Positions 1 through 9,257 of a stretch of DNA of 64,000 bases are shown here, piece after piece. Within the stretch, counting starts at the first letter, position 1; the number at the start of each line of letters is the position of its first letter. A program made the position numbers and the translations under genes. Below the pieces are notes generated by a model. That model was given only the letters and a program-made list of their open reading frames with translations. It was not told the origin of the DNA and did no database searches. The stretch is from Bradyrhizobium sp. BR13661 (GTDB taxonomy: Bacteria > Pseudomonadota > Alphaproteobacteria > Rhizobiales > Xanthobacteraceae): contig NZ_JARXWB010000002.1 in NCBI RefSeq assembly GCF_029892425.1, positions 62,001 through 126,000 on the forward strand, in the 5' to 3' direction.

Positions 1-2008
1 GGCCGATCAGGAGCCGCGCCTCGGCCTCGTCCAGCGGTGCGCCGGCAAGCGCCACGTCCTTCATCAGCTCGATGTCGATCCCGCCGGTTCCGAACAGCAC
101 GACGGGCCCCATCTCGGCGTCCAGCGAAGCGCCGACCACGAGCTCGAGATCCGCCTTGACCTGCTGCGCGATCAGGATGCCATCGAGACCAGGCTTGCCC
201 TTGAGCTTCTTCACGCGCGCAGTGATATCGGCAAATGCCTTCTTCACTTCGGCCGCGCTGTTGAGGTTCAGCACCACACCGCCGATATCGGATTTGTGCA
301 GGATCTCGGCGCTGACGACTTTCGCGACCACGGGAAAACCGATCTGCTTGGCGATCTTCGCGGCTTCCGCAGCCGTCTGGGCGATTGCCTCTTTCGAGAT
401 CGGGATGCCGTAGGCCTTCAGCAGCTTCTTCGAGGCGACCTCGTCGAGCGCGGCGCCGCTCGCCGACTTCAATGCCTTCTCCAGCACGGCGCGCGCGGCC
501 GGCTTCGAGCTCGAGACGATGTCGGGCACTTCCTTGCGCAGCTTGGCATAAGACAGCAGCGACTTGATCGCGGTCACCGCGCGGTCCATGCCCTGCATCA
601 CCGCGAGATGCGGCAGCGATTTGCGCAAACCCTTGGTGAACTCGGTGAAGCCGATCGACATGGCGCTGATATAGATCACCGGTTTTGACGCATGGCGCGC
701 CATCTCGTCGACGATGCGCAAATTGCGCTCACGCAGCTCATGGGGCGCCTTTGGAAACTCGGCGTCGATGATGACGATGTCGATGTCTGGATCGTCGATC
801 ATCAGCTTGATCGACTTCATGTAGACGGAGGGATCGACCACCGCCGCGAAACCGGCGTCGAGCGGATTGCCGACGATCGAGCCCGGTCCGAGCATCTTTC
901 CCAGCTCGCTGCTGACATGCGGGCTGAGCGGCGCAAAATTCAGGCCTTGTGCATAGAAAGCATCGATCAGCATGCCGCGCTTGCCGCCTGATAGCGTCAC
1001 CGCCGCGAGCCGGTCTCCCCTAGGCACGGTGGCGTGGACGAAGCATTCGGTGGTCTCGATCAATTCGTCGAGCCCGGCCACGCGGATCACGCCTTCCCGG
1101 GTTGCAATCGCATCGAACGTCTCGATCGAGCCTGCGAGCGCGCCGGTATGCGCCATCGCGGCGGCGCGACCACCCTCCGACGATCCGAGCTTGAGCGCGA
1201 TCACCGGCTTGCTCGCGGCGCGCGCGGCTTTGCAGGCGTCGCGAAACGCCCTGGTGTTGCGCACGCCTTCGAGATAGACCACGATAACCTTGACGCTTGG
1301 ATCCTCGGCGAAATAGCGCATCAGGTCCGGTGTCTCGAGCCCGGTCTCGTTGCCCGTGGTCACCATGTAGCCGACACCGACGCCGCGATCCTCCAGCGCC
1401 TGTCGGATCGCCATGACGATGGCGCCGGATTGCCCGGCGATCGCCACCGCGCCCTGTTCCATGGTGACCAGGCGGTCGTCGATATTGGTGAAGAGCTTTT
1501 CGCCGGCGCTCAGATTGCCGAGGCAGTTCGGGCCGGTGACGGCGAGTCCCGTTTCGTGCACGGCCTGTTGCAGCTCGGCGGCGAGCTTCTGGCTTTCCGC
1601 GTCCTGCAGCTCGCTGAAGCCCGAGGTGACGATGGTGGCCGACCGCGCACCGGCCGCGGCAGCGTCGCGGATCACCTGCACGGCAAAGCGTGCGGGCACC
1701 AGCACCAGAACATGATCGGGCTTTTCAGGCAGGCTCGCAAAATCCTTGTAACAAGGCACGCCCCAGATGGTCTGGCGCTTGGCGTTGACCGGATAGAGCC
1801 CGCCCTCGAAGCCGTATTTGACCAGATTGTTCCAGATGCGCTCTGCGTAATTGCCCGGCTTGTCGGTCGCGCCCACCAGCACGATGTTGTGCGGATGCAG
1901 CATGGCGTGAATGCCCTTGACGACGTCGCTCGCATCGGGAGACGGAGACCATGGGCGGGCAGGAACCGACGCTGCAGAGACTTGCGCTGCAGAGACCTGA
2001 GCTTCCAT
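1..2008 (-). CDS. NDP-forming acyl-CoA ligase (acetate--CoA ligase family), 3' end outside window
   Basis: Converts an acyl-CoA plus ADP and phosphate to acid, CoA and ATP, or the reverse, through a phosphohistidine relay. The ATG at 2008 opens a frame that stays open to the window edge (669 codons seen). The N-terminal Rossmann CoA-binding domain begins near residue 37 (HNIVLVGATDKPGNYAERIW). The ligase-CoA domain carries 'AMAHTGALAG' with His287 as the likely phosphorylated residue. The ATP-grasp domain lies at the C-terminal end, with 'GGIDIELMKDVALAG' near the edge. The family is usually about 700 residues, so only a short tail is missing. The substrate (acetate, a larger acyl group or an aromatic acid) cannot be told. 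It is a single gene with about 145 bases of non-coding DNA upstream. Confidence 0.9.
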   Translation of the reverse strand, partial: MEAQVSAAQVSAASVPARPWSPSPDASDVVKGIHAMLHPHNIVLVGATDKPGNYAERIWNNLVKYGFEGGLYPVNAKRQTIWGVPCYKDFASLPEKPDHVLVLVPARFAVQVIRDAAAAGARSATIVTSGFSELQDAESQKLAAELQQAVHETGLAVTGPNCLGNLSAGEKLFTNIDDRLVTMEQGAVAIAGQSGAIVMAIRQALEDRGVGVGYMVTTGNETGLETPDLMRYFAEDPSVKVIVVYLEGVRNTRAFRDACKAARAASKPVIALKLGSSEGGRAAAMAHTGALAGSIETFDAIATREGVIRVAGLDELIETTECFVHATVPRGDRLAAVTLSGGKRGMLIDAFYAQGLNFAPLSPHVSSELGKMLGPGSIVGNPLDAGFAAVVDPSVYMKSIKLMIDDPDIDIVIIDAEFPKAPHELRERNLRIVDEMARHASKPVIYISAMSIGFTEFTKGLRKSLPHLAVMQGMDRAVTAIKSLLSYAKLRKEVPDIVSSSKPAARAVLEKALKSASGAALDEVASKKLLKAYGIPISKEAIAQTAAEAAKIAKQIGFPVVAKVVSAEILHKSDIGGVVLNLNSAAEVKKAFADITARVKKLKGKPGLDGILIAQQVKADLELVVGASLDAEMGPVVLFGTGGIDIELMKDVALAGAPLDEAEARLLIG

Positions 2009-2153
2009 GGCGTGACCTCAGCTGTTGTTCTTCTTGGCAATGTGTCGTCTGATCGTAGGGTGAGTTGCGCGGAGTGGCAACCAGCGGGGCTGCATGCCGC
2101 ATGGCGGAATGCGCAAGCGGATCGCAAGTGAAACCCTCAATCGCACGCCGAGG

Positions 2154-2723
2154 CTATTCACGATCTCCGATCAAGGTGGCATGCAGCAGGTAACGTTCGG
2201 GACCCGACGTGACGGCATCGAACGGCCAGCAAGTCGCAAGCACGAGCTCGACATCCGCCGCGGCGGGATCGATGCCTGACGCGTCGAAGCGGACAATCGT
2301 GGAGGAATCCGCGCGATAGCGAAAACGTCTGCCATCATTGCGGGTGACATCGATTTCGTCACCCATGGCAACATCCCGCAGGAAGCGAAAATGGGTATCG
2401 CGATGGGCTGCATAAACGGCGACGCCGCGCTCGCCGGCCTCCACCGTTTGATCAAGATGACCGGGTCCGAAGGCAAGAGCCTGGCCGCTGGTGCCGGCGA
2501 GCACGATAGCGCTGGCACCGATCCGCTTGACCTCGATCCGTGCCACCGGCCAGGTATCGGCCCAGGACCATGGTTTGACGGGTTGGCCGGCCGCTATGCT
2601 CCTGTCGAAGGCGCGCTCCAGCAGCACCTGCGCGAGCCACGCCTTGGCGTGGATGTAGGCGCCGTCGCCGAACAGGATGATGCCGATCAGCGCAAGCGCC
2701 AGGGGCGAGATGAGGCGAGGCAT
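2154..2723 (-). CDS. Class GN sortase
   Basis: Membrane-anchored cysteine transpeptidase that cleaves a C-terminal sorting signal and anchors the target. The frame can extend to a TTG at 2795, but the ATG at 2723 follows a GGTGGAAC-like ribosome site and begins directly with a signal-anchor (about residues 4-22), giving 189 residues. Catalytic residues are visible: His107 in 'YAAHRDTHF', Cys165 in 'LATCWPF', Arg177 in 'GPERYLLHA'. The gene lies about 100 bases downstream of, and on the same strand as, the VIT/vWA protein with a sorting signal, the standard proteobacterial sortase/target pairing. Family assignment is firm. What the target is joined to in a Gram-negative cell is unknown. Confidence 0.9.
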   Translation of the reverse strand: MPRLISPLALALIGIILFGDGAYIHAKAWLAQVLLERAFDRSIAAGQPVKPWSWADTWPVARIEVKRIGASAIVLAGTSGQALAFGPGHLDQTVEAGERGVAVYAAHRDTHFRFLRDVAMGDEIDVTRNDGRRFRYRADSSTIVRFDASGIDPAAADVELVLATCWPFDAVTSGPERYLLHATLIGDRE

Positions 2724-2822
2724 TGGTTCCACCAATGACGGGAAGAAAAATGCGCGCGCGACCGTTGGTACGGGACGGGCAGCCGCGCGCGCCAAGGAAG
2801 AGGAGTTCGGGGTGCTCCTCTC

Positions 2823-5099
2823 TCAAGCGGCGTCAGCGAGCAAGGCCTGACGTCGTTTGAACACGAACAGGATCAGGGCGAGCACGATCATGATCAGGCC
2901 TGCGATCATCTTCAGCTCGGCCGAAGTAGCGGTCTTGGGCAAACGGATCGTATCTTGCGTGACCGGAGCCGGCCGCCTTGCCGTGGGTTGGCCTGCATCG
3001 GCGTGGCGCTCACGCAACTGAGCCGGCGTCTGCTGCGGCCGTTCGCCGAAGACCTTGGCGAAGTCCCAGCCGGCCGGCAGGTTGATCGGAAGCTGGCTGA
3101 GCTTGAGCGGCTGGCCTTCGGGGCGGCTCGGCGTCTTGTCGACGGCGACAAGGCTGGTCAGGCGCGTGACGATCTGGTGATCGAGCGCCAGCGCCAGGAT
3201 CGTCCTGTCCGTATCCTCCGGCGTCATCTCGCGCAGCGTGCGCGCCACCTCGGCATCGCCGATCTTGCGCCTCGCCCAAAGCTTCGACAGGCCCTTGCCT
3301 TCGGCCGCATTTTGCAGCGGCAGCGTCACCGACCACGGGCGGTCGCCGACACGACCCTTGATCTCCAGCGAGCCGGCGAGCTTGTCGAGTTTCGCGGCAA
3401 GCACCAGCGGTTCGCCGCGATAGATGTCGGGAATGATCGCGGGTGTGACGTCAGCTTTCGCGTCGGAGAATTTCGCGGTGAGGCTGGTCACGGCAGGATT
3501 CTCGAGCTTGGCGAACAGGCCGCGCATGCGCTCCTCGACCTGCTCGACCGAGCCGATATGGGTGAAGGCGCCGCGGCCGAGCTCGGAGGCCCGCGTCATC
3601 AGATAGGTATTGGGCGCGGAGCCAATGCCGACCATGAAGATGCGCGAGCGGCCGCGCATCGCGGTGATCGTCTCGAACAATTGCTGCTCGTTGCCGATCG
3701 CGCCATCAGTGAGGAAGACGATCTGGCGAACCATGTTGGTATCGGCGAGCTTGTCGGTCAGCGCAGCACGCATCGCAGGCACCATCTCCGTGCCGCCGCG
3801 CGCCTGCAACGCGCTGACGAAGGAGGTGGCCTCCCCGACATGGGCGGCGTCGGCCGGCACCGAGGCCGGAAACAGCACGTCCATGGTGTCGTCGAATCGG
3901 ATCACGTTGAAACGGTCGTTCGGCTGCAAGCGGCCGAGCGCATAGAGAAGGCTCGCCTTGGCCTGCTCGATCGAGGTGCCGCCCATCGAGCCGGAATTGT
4001 CGATCACGAACACGACTTCGCGCGGCAGCGGCTTCTGTGTTGCCTGCTCGGCGGCCGGCGGTGTGACGAAAGCGAGCAGGTAGTCGGCATCGCCGACATG
4101 TTCGCGGAACAGGCCGACTGACGGCGCCTTCTCGGCAGTCGGCTTCCAGGTCAGCTCGAAGTCGCGATCGGCGGGCACGGTGCCGTCGGCCAGCGTCACG
4201 ACGCGCGTCATGTTGTCGGGGCTCTCGATCTTGACGTTGTGGTGGTGGCTCTTCACCTCGCCGAGCGCAAAGCCCGCCTTCAGGTGGACGGTGATGCTGG
4301 TCGGATTGACCGGCGCGCTGGCTCCTGGAGTCTTGGCGGGATCAAGCACGGGCGAAGAGATGCGGTCGCGGTCGGGCACCGGGTCAGAATTGGTCGCGCC
4401 CCAGCCGGAGCCGTCATTGCGGAAATCGACGCTCTGCACGATCGGCGCCGGATTGTAGCGCGGCCCGACGACCAGCGGAACGCGCAGCGAATATTCGTTG
4501 CCGGACTGATGCACCGGCTCCTGATATTCGATCTGCACCAGCACGGTTTCGCCGGGGCCGATATTGGCGACCGAGTTGGTGAAGATGTTCGGCCGCTCCT
4601 GCTCGGTGAGCGCGGCCTTCTGCCCGGCGCGGCGCGCCTGCTCGTAGATCACGCGGGCCTGCTGACGCTCCTTGATGTCGCCGACGATGACGCGGTCGCC
4701 GACCACCATCTTCAGCGTGTCGACGGCGCCGTCGGTCGCGAGCGGGTAGACGTAAGTCGCCTCGACCCAGTCCGTGGTCGGGTTGCGAAAAACTTGAGTG
4801 ACGCGCGTGCGCAGCGTCGGACCTGAGACCGTGATGTCGACGTCGGTCCCGAGACGGATGGCTTCGGTGGTGGCACCGTCCTGCTTCAGGAGCAGGCTGC
4901 CGGACTTGGCATCGCCGGGCTGGAGCAGGCTGGCCTGCTCCGTCGTCGCCGACCAGGATGTCTCGAAGCTCACCAGCAGGGCCACGAAGCTGACCAGGAG
5001 CACGGCAATGCTTTGCGCCAGAAGGAACAGCCCGACCTTGATGAGCCTGTCGAGCCAGGGGTGGGGTTCGTGGCCCTCGGCCATGTCGTAGCTGTCCAT
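2823..5099 (-). CDS. Sortase target protein with VIT and von Willebrand A domains
   Basis: Surface or periplasmic protein, 758 residues from the ATG at 5099, chosen for the GGGAGCAGGTGA ribosome site. An ATG at 5225 would add 42 poorly supported residues. Order: N-terminal membrane segment (about 20-45), VIT domain (about 78-208), a vWA domain with an intact MIDAS start 'FVIDNSGSMGG' (Asp367), then a proline-rich stretch. A C-terminal sorting signal follows: LPKTA at 720-724, a hydrophobic helix and the basic 'FKRR'. The fifth motif residue is Ala, not the classical Gly. The architecture matches the proteobacterial sortase-target family encoded beside class GN sortases. It is transcribed ahead of the sortase and shares a divergent promoter region with an HTH regulator. 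Ligand and role are unknown. Confidence 0.9.
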   Translation of the reverse strand: MDSYDMAEGHEPHPWLDRLIKVGLFLLAQSIAVLLVSFVALLVSFETSWSATTEQASLLQPGDAKSGSLLLKQDGATTEAIRLGTDVDITVSGPTLRTRVTQVFRNPTTDWVEATYVYPLATDGAVDTLKMVVGDRVIVGDIKERQQARVIYEQARRAGQKAALTEQERPNIFTNSVANIGPGETVLVQIEYQEPVHQSGNEYSLRVPLVVGPRYNPAPIVQSVDFRNDGSGWGATNSDPVPDRDRISSPVLDPAKTPGASAPVNPTSITVHLKAGFALGEVKSHHHNVKIESPDNMTRVVTLADGTVPADRDFELTWKPTAEKAPSVGLFREHVGDADYLLAFVTPPAAEQATQKPLPREVVFVIDNSGSMGGTSIEQAKASLLYALGRLQPNDRFNVIRFDDTMDVLFPASVPADAAHVGEATSFVSALQARGGTEMVPAMRAALTDKLADTNMVRQIVFLTDGAIGNEQQLFETITAMRGRSRIFMVGIGSAPNTYLMTRASELGRGAFTHIGSVEQVEERMRGLFAKLENPAVTSLTAKFSDAKADVTPAIIPDIYRGEPLVLAAKLDKLAGSLEIKGRVGDRPWSVTLPLQNAAEGKGLSKLWARRKIGDAEVARTLREMTPEDTDRTILALALDHQIVTRLTSLVAVDKTPSRPEGQPLKLSQLPINLPAGWDFAKVFGERPQQTPAQLRERHADAGQPTARRPAPVTQDTIRLPKTATSAELKMIAGLIMIVLALILFVFKRRQALLADAA

Positions 5100-5216
5100 T
5101 TCACCTGCTCCCGAAAGCTGTTTGACGCTGCCGAGCATCGGTCGGGAGGGCCTGATTTCGCGAGCAGAATGATCGGCAATGTTCCGCCGTGGCCGGCCTG
5201 GGTCAGCCGCCGTTTT

Positions 5217-5252
5217 GGCGGACATGTCCGGTTTTGTGCTGACTTGTCCGCC
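5217..5252. promoter_or_regulatory. Candidate operator in the divergent sortase-target/HTH regulator region
   Basis: GGCGGACA (5217-5224) and its inverse TGTCCGCC (5245-5252) flank the region. The left half also forms a perfect 12-base palindrome, CGGACATGTCCG (5219-5230). The site is 35 bases before the regulator start (5287) and 118 bases before the sortase-target start (5099), a natural place for control of both. Binding by the adjacent HTH protein is inference. Confidence 0.45.
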
Positions 5253-5286
5253 CTGCTAGACTGGCGTCCGTGGAGCAGGATTGACG

Positions 5287-6057
5287 ATGCAGACGCCGGA
5301 TAAACTCAACGACGGGCAGCTTTCGGACGAGCAAAGCCGCGAGGTCGCGGAGACGATCCGCGAGGAAATCGCCAGGCGCCGGATCTCGCGGCAGGCGCTG
5401 GCCGAGCAGGCCAAGCTCAGCCTGTCGACCCTGGAGAAGGCGCTCGGCGGCCGGCGCCCGTTCACGCTGGCGACCACGGTCCGGCTGGAGCAGGCGCTGG
5501 GCGTCTCCCTGCGCAAGAACCCCGTCGCGCCGGCGCCTGCGGCCGGCAACGATGTCGCGCCTGACAGCCTCGGCTCCTATTCGCATCGCGCGGTGACCTG
5601 GCTCGAGGGAATCTACATCACACTGCGCCCGTCCTTTGGCGACAAGGATGCGATCTTCGCTTATCGCACCGAAATCGTCTGGGAGCCGAAAGCCTCCTCG
5701 TTGGTCTTTCGCGAGGGCGAGCGAACCGACACGGCCTATGAGCACACCGGCGAAGTTGCCGTGCCGCACCAGTCGGGCTTCATCTATCTCGTCATCAACA
5801 AGCACGGCCAGCATCGCGTCATCACGGTCTCGCGGCCGACCGTAACAGGCGCGATGTACGGCATCATCTCGACCCTGCGCGCCGGCGCCGGCTCGCAATT
5901 GACGCCGGTCGCGGCGCCGATCGCCTATGTGCCGCTCAAGAACATCCCGACGCCGTCGCTGGGGCGGGTCGCGCCTGGTGAGGCAAACCATGCGCTGTAT
6001 CGCGATCATTTGCGCCGCACCATCGACGAATCGTTCGCGCTCCTCCTGCCGGGATAG
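5287..6057 (+). CDS. HTH (XRE-like) transcriptional regulator with C-terminal sensor domain
   Basis: 256 residues from the ATG at 5287, which follows AGGA with a six-base gap; a TTG six bases earlier is the alternative. Residues about 30-75 form a helix-turn-helix of Cro/XRE type ('ISRQALAEQAKLSLSTLEKA', then 'LATTVRLEQALG'). After an Ala/Pro-rich linker, residues about 95-255 form a separate domain, 'VTWLEGIYITLRPSFGDKDA' onward, with alternating strands suggesting a beta-rich ligand domain that I do not recognise. It is divergent from the sortase target gene across a palindromic site, so it may control that operon. The gene ends before a bidirectional hairpin. Confidence 0.8.
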   Translation: MQTPDKLNDGQLSDEQSREVAETIREEIARRRISRQALAEQAKLSLSTLEKALGGRRPFTLATTVRLEQALGVSLRKNPVAPAPAAGNDVAPDSLGSYSHRAVTWLEGIYITLRPSFGDKDAIFAYRTEIVWEPKASSLVFREGERTDTAYEHTGEVAVPHQSGFIYLVINKHGQHRVITVSRPTVTGAMYGIISTLRAGAGSQLTPVAAPIAYVPLKNIPTPSLGRVAPGEANHALYRDHLRRTIDESFALLLPG

Positions 6058-6077
6058 TTCGTCCTCGCGGCTTGCAT

Positions 6078-6105
6078 AAAAATAGCGGCCTTGCGGCCGC
6101 TATTT
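6078..6105 (-). terminator. Intrinsic terminator, strongest for the minus-strand binding-protein gene
   Basis: Perfect 11-base stem (AAATAGCGGCC 6080-6090, GGCCGCTATTT 6095-6105) with a TTGC loop. On the minus strand it is followed by TTTTT, giving a classic terminator 28 bases after the stop of the gene at 6133-7353. The plus-strand gene ending at 6057 converges on it, but the T tract in that direction is short. Confidence 0.8.
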
Positions 6106-6132
6106 CGCTCCTATGTGCGCATTCATCGCGCT

Positions 6133-7353
6133 TTAGCCGCCGACCTCGGCGCTGATGATGTCGCCGAACAGCTCCCACTGGCCGCCCCTGAACCGCCACA
6201 TCTTCAGCTGCTCGATCGGCGCAAAATCGCTGGCCGAGGTGTTGATCTTGATCCCCGGAATCAGCGTATCCGGGACAAAGTCCTTCAAGCTCGCGGCCTG
6301 CTTCATCACGTTCTCTCGGGTGAGATTGTCACCGGACTGCTTCAGCACTTGCACCATCGTCTGGGCCGCGGCGTAGCCGTAAACCAGATTGGTATCGGAG
6401 ATGTTGGCGCCGGGCATGTATTTGTCGATGAAGGCCAGGAACTTCTTCATGCCCTCATTGTCCTTCCATTGCGGATCGGATGCGTCCATCAGGTAACCGG
6501 CCGACAGCACGCCTTCGGAAGCCTCAAAGCCCGCCGGCTTCATCACCGAGCCGATCGAGACCGAGACGTCGGTCATCAGATGCATCGGCTTCCAGTTGAG
6601 CTCGGCGATCTTCTTGATGGCCTGCGCCGCGAATTTCGGGGTCGAAATGTTGACGAAGACGTCGGCGCCGGTGTCTTTGAGCTTGACGATATGGGCGTCG
6701 ATCGAAGGCTCGGAGGTCTCGTAGCTCTCTTCGGCCACGATCAGCTTCGAGGCCTTGTCGCCGAACACGTCCTTGATGCCGGCAAGGTAGTCTTTGCCGA
6801 AATCGTCGTTGGCATAGAAGATCGCGACCTTCGCGTCCGGCTTCTCCTTCAGAATGTACTTGGCGAAGATCCGCGCCTCGACCCGGTAGCTCGGCTGGAA
6901 GCCCATGGTCCAGGGGAAGTTATGCGGGTCGTTCCATTTGCTGGCGCCGGTGGCGACGAACAGCTGCGGGACCTTTTTGGAATTTTGATATTTCTGCACG
7001 GCGGTCTGGGTCGGCGTGCCCAGCGCGTTGAACACAAGGAAAACCTCGTCGCTTTCGATCAGCTTGCGGATCTGCTCCACCGTCTTCGGCGGCGAGTAGC
7101 CGTCGTCGTAGGAGATGAAGTTGATCTTGCGCCCGTTGATGCCGCCCTGGTCGTTGATCATCTTGAAATAGGCTTCCTCGGTCTTGCCGATGACGCCGTA
7201 GGCGGAAGCAGGACCCGAATAAGCCTCGACATTACCGATCTTGATCTCGGTGTCGGTGACACCGGTGTCGTACATCTTCTGGGCGAAAGCGCCCTGGGTC
7301 GAGAGCAGCGTCAATGCGGTTGCTGCGACAAGCAGGGAGAGTTTCTTGTTCAT
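6133..7353 (-). CDS. ABC transporter substrate-binding protein, branched-chain amino acid (Leu/Ile/Val-BP) type
   Basis: Periplasmic type I binding protein, 406 residues, with an N-terminal signal peptide (MNKKLSLLVAATALTLLSTQ, cleavage after AFA). The mature start 'MYDTGVTDTEIKIGNVEAYS' and 'YFKMINDQGGINGRKINFIS' are typical of the LivK/periplasmic-binding 6 family. No permease or ATPase gene is adjacent. It lies downstream of an acyl-CoA synthetase on the same strand but behind a terminator, so it is probably expressed separately or by partial read-through. In such settings these proteins often bind aromatic or short organic acids rather than amino acids, and the synthetase next door makes that plausible here. 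Confidence 0.88.
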   Translation of the reverse strand: MNKKLSLLVAATALTLLSTQGAFAQKMYDTGVTDTEIKIGNVEAYSGPASAYGVIGKTEEAYFKMINDQGGINGRKINFISYDDGYSPPKTVEQIRKLIESDEVFLVFNALGTPTQTAVQKYQNSKKVPQLFVATGASKWNDPHNFPWTMGFQPSYRVEARIFAKYILKEKPDAKVAIFYANDDFGKDYLAGIKDVFGDKASKLIVAEESYETSEPSIDAHIVKLKDTGADVFVNISTPKFAAQAIKKIAELNWKPMHLMTDVSVSIGSVMKPAGFEASEGVLSAGYLMDASDPQWKDNEGMKKFLAFIDKYMPGANISDTNLVYGYAAAQTMVQVLKQSGDNLTRENVMKQAASLKDFVPDTLIPGIKINTSASDFAPIEQLKMWRFRGGQWELFGDIISAEVGG

Positions 7354-7410
7354 GAAAATTCCTTGGGGCTTTCTTTGCGGTTCTTCTGGACTGGATGAGG
7401 CACGTCGAAA

Positions 7411-7438
7411 AACAAAAGCGCCCGCGTGAGGGCGCTTT
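7411..7438 (-). terminator. Intrinsic terminator after the acyl-CoA synthetase
   Basis: Perfect 9-base stem (AAAGCGCCC 7415-7423, GGGCGCTTT 7430-7438) followed on the minus strand by TGTTTTT. It starts two bases past the TGA at 7441-7443. Confidence 0.85.
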
Positions 7439-7440
7439 GA

Positions 7441-8994
7441 TCAGGCGTTGGCGACTCTCTTGTCGACTTCCGAAGCCACCGAGAATTCCTTGCGCAGGGT
7501 CGGCTTGTGGATCTTGCCGGTGGCGTTGCGCGGCAGCGCATCGACGAAGCGGATCTGCCGTGGACATTTGAAGCGCGCCAGATTGGTTGCGCAATGCGCA
7601 AGGACATCGGTCTCGCTGAGCCGCTGGCCTTGCTTGACCGCAACGATGGCGAGGCCCACCTCGCCCCATTGCGGGTCGGGGATGCCGATCACCGCCGCTT
7701 CCGCGATCGCATTGAGCTGGTGCAGGACGTTCTCGACCTCGGCCGGATAGACGTTCTCGCCGCCGGAGATGTACATGTCCTTCCAGCGGTCGACGATGTA
7801 GTAGAAGCCCTCTTCATCAACCCGGGTCGCATCGCCGGTGTGCAGCCAGCCGTCGGTGAACGAGGATCTGTTCGCCTCCGGCCTGTTCCAGTAGCCGGGC
7901 GTGATGTTCGGTCCCTTGACCCAGAGCTCGCCGAGTTCACCGATATCGGCTTCGCTGCCGTCGGGACGAACGATCCGCACTTCGGTGTGCAGCACCGGCT
8001 TGCCCGCGGAGCCGGCCTTGCGGGCGGCGTCCTCGCGATCCAGCACCAGCACGGCCGGTGAGGTCTCGGTCATGCCGTAGCCCTGCTGAAGCGCGACGCC
8101 GCGCGCTTCCCACGCTTTCAGCAGCGGCACCGGCATCGGCGCGCCGCCGACACCGCCGACGATCAACCGCGAAAGATCGGTCGTTGCAAATGCCGGATGC
8201 TGCGCCATGAACTGGTAGATCGCGGGTACGCCGAAGAACACGTTGATGCCCTGCGCGGGATCGCCGATCAGGGCGAGCGCCGTGCCGGGATCGAACGTGC
8301 GCATGATCATCACCGTGCCGCCGGCATGCAGCACGGGATTGGTGTAGCAATTCAGCCCGCCGGTGTGGAACAGCGGCAGCACGGTGAGCAGCACCGAGGC
8401 CGGACCGATGCAGGCGGGCCCGCCGAGGTTGACGCAATTCCAGAAGGTCATGCCATGGGTGATGGTCGCGCCCTTTGGATGACCCGTGGTGCCCGACGTG
8501 TACATGATGGTCGAGACATCATCGAGCGTGACGTATTCAGCGCGGCCGAGCGGTTTTGCGCCCGCGATGCCGGCCTCATAGGCTCCGCCGGGTCCCAGCA
8601 GCAGGCTGGTCGCGACGTTGCAGAGTTTTGCGACAGCGAGCGCCGTCTCGGCCAGATCAGCGTCGTGGATCACCACAACAGGCGCGCAATCGCCGGTGAT
8701 GAACTGAAGCTCGGGCACGGTGAGGCGGGTGTTCAGGGGCACGAAAACGGCGCCTAACCGTCCGCAGGCGAACTGCACCTCCAACGTATCGGTGGCGTTC
8801 AGCGCCAGCACCGCAACCCGGTCGCCGCGCGAGATTTCTAGCGTATGGCGGAAGAACGAGGCGAGGCGCGAGACGCGCGCGTCGAGCTGCGCATAGGTGA
8901 AACGGCGCTCGCTCGCGAGGTCCACGGCTGCGACCTTTTGAGGAGCGCGGCGCGCGTGATGAGCGATCCAGTCGTAGTAACGAACGGCCAACAC
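7441..8994 (-). CDS. AMP-forming acyl-CoA synthetase
   Basis: Activates a carboxylic acid with ATP to acyl-AMP and then acyl-CoA in the cytoplasm. 517 residues, starting at GTG 8994 behind GAGGGAG. The P-loop 'TIMYTSGTTGHPKGATITH' and the later 'GYGMTETSP' and 'LHTGDATRVDEEGFYYIVDR' motifs are intact. The lysine of the adenylating half-reaction is in 'PRNATGKIHKPTLRKE' near the C-terminus. It is divergent from an acyl-CoA dehydrogenase at 9258 (263 bases between) and sits at the head of a block with dehydrogenases, BKACE and an acyl-CoA carboxylase, so it probably makes the CoA ester those enzymes use. Chain type cannot be told; medium-chain, branched or isoprenoid acids are possible. Confidence 0.9.
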   Translation of the reverse strand: MLAVRYYDWIAHHARRAPQKVAAVDLASERRFTYAQLDARVSRLASFFRHTLEISRGDRVAVLALNATDTLEVQFACGRLGAVFVPLNTRLTVPELQFITGDCAPVVVIHDADLAETALAVAKLCNVATSLLLGPGGAYEAGIAGAKPLGRAEYVTLDDVSTIMYTSGTTGHPKGATITHGMTFWNCVNLGGPACIGPASVLLTVLPLFHTGGLNCYTNPVLHAGGTVMIMRTFDPGTALALIGDPAQGINVFFGVPAIYQFMAQHPAFATTDLSRLIVGGVGGAPMPVPLLKAWEARGVALQQGYGMTETSPAVLVLDREDAARKAGSAGKPVLHTEVRIVRPDGSEADIGELGELWVKGPNITPGYWNRPEANRSSFTDGWLHTGDATRVDEEGFYYIVDRWKDMYISGGENVYPAEVENVLHQLNAIAEAAVIGIPDPQWGEVGLAIVAVKQGQRLSETDVLAHCATNLARFKCPRQIRFVDALPRNATGKIHKPTLRKEFSVASEVDKRVANA

Positions 8995-9257
8995 TCCCTC
9001 CCTCGGCGGTCTTGTGCCGCGTGAACTTTATTGCTGTGCACCATGCCCGGCGTGGCCCTGGGAGGCCAGCCGGAGTTTTGTGCTGCAGTCTTTTTTGATT
9101 TGGAGTTGGCCTGCGAGGGGCGAAAATCGTCTTGCGTTGAGTTGCTAGGTCGCGGCCGATGGGGTGCCGCTCCTCCAGTCAGCCACTCCGCGCAAGTGAA
9201 CCGCCGATGTTCCGGCCATGGTGAAATGCGAAGAGAGTCGTCGAAGGCGCGCATGCC

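Noticed and set aside
1034..2131. 365-codon plus-strand frame opposite the acyl-CoA ligase
   Set aside because: Shadow; the minus strand carries clear CoA-binding, phosphohistidine and ATP-grasp motifs.
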